11,588 nucleotides of DNA from JAAYZQ01 sp034428935 (GTDB taxonomy: Bacteria > Chloroflexota > Anaerolineae > JAAYZQ01): assembly GCA_034428935.1 (NCBI GenBank), contig DAOUHB010000249.1:1-11588 (forward strand), given 5' to 3'. The position numbers and the translations under genes were made by a program. The notes beneath the pieces were generated by a model. It was not told where the DNA came from. It did not search any database and worked only from the letters and a program-made list of their open reading frames with translations. Shown here in pieces: positions 7,005 through 11,588 of the stretch (position 1 is the first letter of the stretch; each line of letters begins with the position of its first letter).

Positions 7005-8579
7005 TTGACGTTGCTCCAGGCCGAGGCGTTGCCACTGTCCGAGCGCGAAGAGCGGGTCGGCGAGATCCATCGACGCGCGAAGCAGTGGCGCTTGATGGAC
7101 TGTACGGAGGACACGCTGCGGCGGATGCGCGCGGCCGTCGACCAGGAGATGAACGCCGTCGAGGGCCGCCTGGCCAAGGCGGATGAGGTGTTCGCGCAGT
7201 ACGTGGAGTTGGGCAATCCGTCCGCCGCGGAACAAACCCTGGAGGATATCAATCGCATGTCCGGGGAGTGGGAGCGCCTGAAAAAGCGCCTCCGAGAACT
7301 GGACGACGTGATCCAGGAGCGGCACCTGCGCACACGACTCGTCGAATTGCTGGGCAGCGAGAGGCGCGTGATCGCGGTCGATGCCATCGTCCTCGTCTCC
7401 ATCCTGGTCGTCGTGGCCATGACGCTGTTCGAGATGATGGTCCCCAACCTGCCGGGGGCAACCATCGAGGCGATTACCATCGTGGATACGGCCATCTGCG
7501 TCATGCTCCTGGGCGACTTTTTTGTGCGCCTGGCGGTGTCGGACGACAAGGGCTGGTACGTTCGCAACTACTGGCTGGATTTCGTCTCCTCCATCCCCTT
7601 CTACGCGGTCCTCCGGTTCGGCCGGCTGGTGCGCATCGCCCGCTTCGTGCGCTTGCTGCGCCTGCTGCGCCTCACCCGGGCGATGCGCTTGCTGCTCTTT
7701 GTCTTTCGCGGGCTGGACAAGCTGACCAAGACCTTCGAGATCAACCTGCTGAAACGCGCGGTGCTCATCGCCCTGGCCTTGCTGCTGTTCGGCGCGCTGG
7801 CCATCAGCGCCCTGGAAGGGAAAGAGGACCAGTCGATCGGCAGCCTCGGCGACAGCTTGTGGTGGAGCTTCTCGACCATCGTCACGGGCGGCTTTGCCGA
7901 CCTGTACAACCCGTCAAGCTCCACCGGGCGCCTGTTGACCGTGAGCATGATCCTGCTGGGCCTGACCGTGACCGGCATTTTTACCGCGTCCCTGACGTCG
8001 GTGCTCGTCGGCGACGAGTCCGACAGGTTGGAGCAGAACCAGCACCGCTTCGAAGAACGGCTGCAGGACGTCGACCACAAGCTGGACCTGCTCACCGGGG
8101 AGACCAACGGGGCGCTGGTCGCCCTGGAGGCCGTGGCCCAGGCCGTCTCCAACCAGCCCTCGGCGCAGGCCCTGGCCGAGACGCTGGTCGGCAGCCTGAC
8201 CAGCGACTTTTGCAGCGTGCAGGCCTCGGTCCACCGGCTCGACGCGGAGCAGAAGGGCCTGGTCCGCCTGGCCCACGGCGGCCCCGACAGGCTGGGGCCT
8301 CCCGAGTGGGTTCCCCTGGGCCAGGGGTTCGTGGGCGAGACGGCTGCCTGGCTGCTGGAACAGGACCTCTCCTCCCTCGACCTGGAGCCCAGGACCCAGC
8401 CCTCCATGGAGGTGCAGGGCACGAGAATGGTCTGCCCCATGGTGGCCGCGCAACAGCTCCTCGGGCTGCTACACATCGTCCTGCCCAAGAACCTGGCCAG
8501 CGACTACCTCTACACCCGCCTGCCCATGACCCTCGCCCACCACGCGGCCATGGCGCTGCACGCCGCGCAGGGGGAGTGA
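7005..8579 (+). CDS. Voltage-sensor-type six-TM cation channel with C-terminal GAF-like domain
   Basis: A 524-residue protein starting at TTG 7005, set by AAAGGAGG 6 nt upstream. Residues 1-115 are charged and helical, probably a cytoplasmic coiled coil. Six membrane helices follow: S1 about 122-145, S2 156-178 (acidic D171, then R175), S3 187-203 (NYWLDFVSSIP), S4 204-232, S5 249-270 and S6 308-336. S4 carries nine arginines at strict three-residue spacing (204 to 228). The pore helix is SLGDSLWWSFSTIV and the filter reads T294-G-G-F-A-D299, where potassium channels have TVGYGD, so ion selectivity cannot be assumed. After a coiled-coil linker (337-365), residues about 375-520 look like a GAF sensor domain (LGQGFVGETAAW, then MVCPMVAAQQLLGLLHIV). 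Inferred role: an inner-membrane channel gated by voltage, by a small ligand, or both. It is transcribed alone and converges on the MFS gene 33 bp away. Confidence 0.88.
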   Translation: MTLLQAEALPLSEREERVGEIHRRAKQWRLMDCTEDTLRRMRAAVDQEMNAVEGRLAKADEVFAQYVELGNPSAAEQTLEDINRMSGEWERLKKRLRELDDVIQERHLRTRLVELLGSERRVIAVDAIVLVSILVVVAMTLFEMMVPNLPGATIEAITIVDTAICVMLLGDFFVRLAVSDDKGWYVRNYWLDFVSSIPFYAVLRFGRLVRIARFVRLLRLLRLTRAMRLLLFVFRGLDKLTKTFEINLLKRAVLIALALLLFGALAISALEGKEDQSIGSLGDSLWWSFSTIVTGGFADLYNPSSSTGRLLTVSMILLGLTVTGIFTASLTSVLVGDESDRLEQNQHRFEERLQDVDHKLDLLTGETNGALVALEAVAQAVSNQPSAQALAETLVGSLTSDFCSVQASVHRLDAEQKGLVRLAHGGPDRLGPPEWVPLGQGFVGETAAWLLEQDLSSLDLEPRTQPSMEVQGTRMVCPMVAAQQLLGLLHIVLPKNLASDYLYTRLPMTLAHHAAMALHAAQGE

Positions 8580-8612
8580 CCTGGAAAGCCGCCAGAGAAT
8601 TCGCGGGTCCCG

Positions 8613-9875
8613 CTATTCCTTCCCGGGGCTGCCTTTTCCCGACGCCGCGGGCTGGACAGGGACCGGCGGCCGGGCGGGCACGTGCAGCCAGGCGGCAAGC
8701 ACCACGGCACACACGGCCAGCACGACGGCGTTGGCCACAAAAGGAGCCCGGGGGCTAACGGCCTGGTACAGCCAGGCCCCGGCCAGGGGTCCGATGGCCG
8801 CGCCCAGGTCGGCGGCCATGGCATACAGGCCATACGCCTGGCCCCTCTGGTCCTCGCCGGTCAGGTCGGCCACCAGCGCCTGCTCCGCCGGGTCGCCTGC
8901 CGCGTAGCACAGTGCCTGGAGAGCCCACACGGCAGCAAAGGCCGCCATGCTCGACAGGCCGGGGATGACAACCGAGCTGGCCGCGGCCATGGCCAGCCCC
9001 AGGATCATCAGCGGCTTGCGCCCGAAGCGGTCGGCTAGCCTGCCGAGATAGGCGGGCAGGATGGCCCACACCAGCCCGGCCGGCAGGAAGGCCCACGCCA
9101 GGGCATCCACACCTACCTCCAGGTTGTCCTGCAAGAAAACGACCAGGATCGGCGAGACCATGGCCCACGATGCCCCCGTGACGAGCGTCACCAGCAGCAG
9201 GAGCAGCCAGGGGCGCGACCAGGTGACCTCACCCCTCGCGCCCCCGACGCGGACCGCCGCCCGCGTCGCGTGCGGGCTCGTCTCGGGCAGGAGCCGCACG
9301 GCCAGCAGCAGCCCCACCAGGCCGGCGACGCCGTAGCCGAGGAACAGAAGCTGCCAGCTCGCCGGGCCGCCGGCATCGGCCCGGCTGAAGCCCGTGGTGA
9401 GCAGGGTGTACCCCAGAAAGGCACCCACGATAGAGCCCCGCGTGCTGGCCTGGGCGACACTGCCAAAGGCCCTCCCGCGCCCCCCGGCGTCGGTCAGGTC
9501 GGCGACGATGGTGTAGGCGGTCAGCCAGACAAACGACGAGGAAATCCCCTGCAGAATGCGCGCCGTGATGATGCCCCACACCTGATCGATAAAGGCAAAA
9601 CTGGCCCACGTGGCTGCATAGCCCGCCAGCCCGAGGACCAGCAGGGGCCGCCGTCCGAAGCGGTCCACAGCCCGGCCAATGACGGGCCGCATCAGGACGG
9701 TCATCAGCGAGAACGCCGAGAAGAACAGCCCGATCTCGACCGTGCTCGCGCCGATCTCTCGGCCATAAATAGGCAAAAGGAGGTACAGGATAAAGAACGG
9801 CCAGGAGACAAAGAACAGGCTATGCTTCAGCGCCTGAAGTCCCCTGGTCTGAGCACTACCGAACCTGGCGCTCAT
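8613..9875 (-). CDS. Major facilitator superfamily (MFS) transporter, 12 TM
   Basis: A 420-residue protein from ATG 9875; a GTG one codon earlier is possible but overlaps the GAGGGAG ribosome binding site. The MFS motif A occurs in both halves: GRAVDRFGRRP (67-77), between helices 2 and 3, and GRLADRFGRKP (278-288), between helices 8 and 9. About twelve hydrophobic helices split by a charged central loop (about 198-222) complete the fold. ARILQGISSSFVW (105-117) fits helix 4, as in drug/proton antiporters of this superfamily. These proteins move small molecules across the inner membrane with a proton gradient. The substrate cannot be read from sequence; sugar- and drug-efflux subgroups both have this layout. 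The start codon overlaps the stop of an ABC ATPase relic (TGATG), so expression may be coupled to whatever transcript crosses it. The C-terminal tail (400-420) is Pro/Gly rich and soluble. Confidence 0.9.
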   Translation of the reverse strand: MSARFGSAQTRGLQALKHSLFFVSWPFFILYLLLPIYGREIGASTVEIGLFFSAFSLMTVLMRPVIGRAVDRFGRRPLLVLGLAGYAATWASFAFIDQVWGIITARILQGISSSFVWLTAYTIVADLTDAGGRGRAFGSVAQASTRGSIVGAFLGYTLLTTGFSRADAGGPASWQLLFLGYGVAGLVGLLLAVRLLPETSPHATRAAVRVGGARGEVTWSRPWLLLLLVTLVTGASWAMVSPILVVFLQDNLEVGVDALAWAFLPAGLVWAILPAYLGRLADRFGRKPLMILGLAMAAASSVVIPGLSSMAAFAAVWALQALCYAAGDPAEQALVADLTGEDQRGQAYGLYAMAADLGAAIGPLAGAWLYQAVSPRAPFVANAVVLAVCAVVLAAWLHVPARPPVPVQPAASGKGSPGKE

Positions 9876-9973
9876 CACTCCCTCGTGAGGCTGCCGCTGA
9901 ACAGCGAGATGAGTTGGTCGTTCAGCCGGTCAAAGGCACGCAGCATTGTGTTCTTGCCCCAGCCGGAAGGGCC
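9875..9973 (-). pseudogene. Relic of a pstB-like ABC ATPase (Walker A region only)
   Basis: The minus-strand frame reads GPSGWGKNTMLRAFDRLND and stops at TGA (9877-9875). This matches GPSGCGKSTMLRAFNRMNE of the intact PstB encoded at 10531-11325. At DNA level 9917-9973 and 11131-11187 agree at 51 of 57 positions. The Walker A Ser is changed to Asn and the Gly-Cys-Gly to Gly-Trp-Gly, which should abolish nucleotide binding. Both flanks leave PstB homology abruptly. There is no ribosome binding site or signature motif, so this is a decayed fragment rather than a working gene. Its stop overlaps the MFS start codon. Confidence 0.8.
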
Positions 9974-10025
9974 ATCATTCCCGGCTTCCCTCGATGGTGA
10001 GCCACAGCGGACCTTCCGTCACGCG

Positions 10026-10334
10026 TCAGCAATCCCTCCCTCGCCGCCGGCTGGCCCCTCCGCCACCGCCGCCAAAGATGACCATCAGGCCCAGCAGATA
10101 GCCCAAGTTGTACCAGCCGCCGTTGTTGTGGACCTCGTAAATGTGCACGTTCTCGTTAAAGAGCGAGATGACAAACGTGATGGGCGCGATGATGCCGTGC
10201 CACAGCCCCCACCAGAACCCGGCGACGTCCCCCTCTTCGTCGGGCGTCCTGGCCAGTGTGTTCGGGCCGGGCGCGCAGCTCGCGGCCACCAGCAGCACCA
10301 ATGCCAGGACGACAAGCACGTTCTTTCCCTTCAT
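10026..10334 (-). CDS. Small conserved lipoprotein of unknown function
   Basis: A 102-residue protein starting at ATG 10334 behind GAGGAGGT; an in-frame ATG at 10382 is less likely because it lacks a ribosome binding site and would precede the signal peptide. Residues 4-19 are hydrophobic and end in the lipobox A-A-S-C20, so the mature protein should be lipidated at Cys20. A Trp-rich core (FWWGLWHGIIAPITFVISLF, 40-59) is followed by HIYEVHNNGGWYNLGYLLGL (64-83), one probable membrane helix, then six glycines and an Arg-rich end. I recall the WHG...PITF...YEVHNNGGWYN pattern from small uncharacterised proteins in several phyla, but know no function. It sits between pstB and the MFS gene on the same strand; co-transcription with pst is possible, with 196 bp between. 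Confidence 0.8.
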   Translation of the reverse strand: MKGKNVLVVLALVLLVAASCAPGPNTLARTPDEEGDVAGFWWGLWHGIIAPITFVISLFNENVHIYEVHNNGGWYNLGYLLGLMVIFGGGGGGASRRRGRDC

Positions 10335-10481
10335 CCCAGTACCTCCTCGCCGATTCACGATCGTACGACCGCTACCATCCATACGACCGGTTTCCGCCGG
10401 AGGTGCGCAGATTCGTGACAGGAAGCTGACGACTGGGCGACATCAGCCCCCAGGCCCGCCCTCCAGGCACAGCGGATCGTT

Positions 10482-10516
10482 GCGCTCACGCTGGGAGCGC
10501 CGAGCGCCTGCTCGGC
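10482..10516 (-). terminator. Overlapping short hairpins after pstB (weak terminator candidate)
   Basis: GCCGAGC (10499-10505) pairs with GCTCGGC (10510-10516) over a 4-nt loop, starting 14 bp after the pstB stop. A second 6-bp GCGCTC/GAGCGC stem lies at 10482-10500 and competes with it. Neither is followed by a T tract on the minus strand, so termination is uncertain. No phoU follows pstB in this stretch. Confidence 0.3.
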
Positions 10517-10530
10517 ATTTCCCTCTCCAC

Positions 10531-11325
10531 TTAGCCAAAGCGCCCCGTGATATAATCCTCCGTCCGCGGGTCCCGGGGATGGGTGAACATCTCGTCCGTC
10601 GGCCCCTGTTCCACCAGGTAGCCGGCGCGGTCCTCGTCCATCATGAAAAAGGCGGTGCGGTCCGAGACGCGGGCAGCCTGTTGCATGTTGTGGGTGACGA
10701 CGATGATGGTGTAATTCTCGGCCAGTTGGCGCATGAGGTCCTCGATCTTGAGCGTGGCGATGGGGTCCAGGGCCGAGGCCGGCTCGTCCATGAGAATGAT
10801 CTCGGGGCGGACGGCGATGGCGCGGGCGATGCACAGCCGCTGCTGCTGCCCGCCCGAGAGGGAATAGCCGCCCTGGGCGAGCTTGTCCTTGACCTCGTCC
10901 CACAGCGCAGCTTGGCGCAACGAGCGCTCCACCAGCTCGTCCACGTCGCCCTGGAAGCCATTGATGCGCGCGCCCCAGGCCACATTCTCATAGATCGACC
11001 GGGGAAAGGGGTTCGGCTTCTGAAAGACCATGCCGATGTGCCGCCGCACCTGGACCGGGTCGACGTCCGGGCCGTAGATGTCGTGGCCGTGGAACAGCAC
11101 CTGGCCCTCGACCCGGGTCCCGGGCACCAGCTCGTTCATCCGGTTAAAGGCACGCAGCATGGTGCTCTTGCCACAGCCGGAAGGGCCGATGATGGCCGTC
11201 ACCTTCTGGCGCTGGATCTCCAGGCGCACGTCCTTGATGGCCCGAAAGCCCCCGTAGTAGACGCCGAGGCCGCGCGCTTCGATGGCGACCCGGCCGTTGG
11301 GGCGGGCCCCTTGCGATTGGATCAC
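10531..11325 (-). CDS. pstB: Phosphate ABC transporter ATP-binding protein PstB
   Basis: A 264-residue protein, the usual PstB length. The GTG at 11325 is chosen because GGAGGAG lies just upstream and because the preceding pstA ends in GTGA, a 4-nt overlap typical of coupled pst genes; a longer frame would overlap pstA heavily. All ABC motifs are intact: Walker A GPSGCGKST (47-55), Q-loop Q102 in VFQKPNPFPRSIYENV, signature LSGGQQQR (156-163), Walker B IILMDE (176-181) and switch H212. The FPRSIYENVAWG and RTEDYITGRFG segments are specific to PstB rather than other importers. It hydrolyses ATP on the cytoplasmic face to drive phosphate import through PstC/PstA. A decayed copy of its Walker A region lies at 9875-9973. 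Confidence 0.97.
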   Translation of the reverse strand: MIQSQGARPNGRVAIEARGLGVYYGGFRAIKDVRLEIQRQKVTAIIGPSGCGKSTMLRAFNRMNELVPGTRVEGQVLFHGHDIYGPDVDPVQVRRHIGMVFQKPNPFPRSIYENVAWGARINGFQGDVDELVERSLRQAALWDEVKDKLAQGGYSLSGGQQQRLCIARAIAVRPEIILMDEPASALDPIATLKIEDLMRQLAENYTIIVVTHNMQQAARVSDRTAFFMMDEDRAGYLVEQGPTDEMFTHPRDPRTEDYITGRFG

Positions 11326-11588
11326 GTTCTCCTCCGGCTGTAGTGGCTGCGCAGCAGCACAGCGGTTGCGTTCAGGGTGAGCAACAATGCCAGCAACACC
11401 AGGATGGCCGCGGCGGCGATGTTGCGAAACTCGCCCTGGGGCCTGGACGTCCACTGGTAGATCTGGATGGGCAGCGTCGTGAATTTCGAAAACGGGCCGG
11501 CGGGGTCCACGGTGATGAACGTCGAGGCGCCGACGACCACCAGCGGCGCCGTCTCGCCGATGGCCCGCGACATGGCGAGGATGGTGCC
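11322..11588 (-). CDS. pstA: Phosphate ABC transporter permease PstA (C-terminal part)
   Basis: The last 88 residues of a PstA permease; the start lies beyond the right edge. The segment begins GTILAMSRAIGETAPLVVVGAS, the strongly conserved cytoplasmic coupling region of PstA that docks on PstB. QIYQWTSRPQGEFRNIAAAAILVLLALLLTLNA follows and includes the final membrane helix, and the protein ends with a short basic tail. The TGA stop (11324-11322) overlaps the pstB GTG by 4 nt. pstC and pstS would be expected further right on the same strand. Confidence 0.95.
   Translation of the reverse strand, partial: GTILAMSRAIGETAPLVVVGASTFITVDPAGPFSKFTTLPIQIYQWTSRPQGEFRNIAAAAILVLLALLLTLNATAVLLRSHYSRRRT

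Noticed and set aside
10364..10389. Direct repeat TACGACCG (10364-10371 and 10382-10389) upstream of the lipoprotein gene
   Set aside because: Only 8 bp long and two copies in GC-rich DNA; a regulator site is possible but not supported.

Overview
The window reads as chromosomal DNA from a GC-rich bacterium, most likely a Chloroflexota (Anaerolineae-like) member. The pointers are strong GC bias, an exported FG-GAP/DUF11 protein ending in a short YLPL-type tail, and GTG/TTG starts behind strong AGGAGG-type ribosome binding sites. The lineage is an inference; no rRNA or marker gene is present. There are ten protein-coding loci (two cut by the window edges, one a relic). I see no tRNA, rRNA, CRISPR array or insertion sequence.

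Left block (1-1906, minus strand): a two-gene operon with a corrinoid-binding protein followed 2 bp later by a URO-D-superfamily protein that runs off the left edge. This is the architecture of corrinoid-dependent methyl transfer, although no substrate-specific methyltransferase of the MttB type is seen in the window. A good promoter lies about 220 bp upstream of the first gene and leaves a long, foldable leader. The 784-bp gap up to 2442 holds that promoter, a perfect plus-strand intrinsic terminator with no obvious gene in front of it, and a strong plus-strand promoter.

Central block (2443-8579, plus strand): three separately promoted genes. The first is an exported 5'-nucleotidase-family metallophosphoesterase of a variant subgroup. 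The second is an exported beta-propeller-like FG-GAP protein with a DUF11 domain. The third is a six-helix voltage-sensor-type cation channel with a nine-arginine S4, a non-canonical selectivity filter (TGGFAD in place of TVGYGD) and a C-terminal GAF-like domain. The channel is the most unusual protein here.

Right block (8613-11588, minus strand): the end of a phosphate-uptake operon (pstA, pstB, overlapping by 4 nt), a small conserved lipoprotein of unknown function, a short decayed copy of the pstB Walker A region, and an MFS transporter whose start overlaps the stop of that relic. The relic is 51/57 identical to the intact pstB about 1.2 kb away, which shows that an ABC ATPase copy was duplicated and lost here. 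The exported nucleotidase and the Pst system could cooperate in scavenging phosphate from nucleotides, but nothing in the sequence shows co-regulation.
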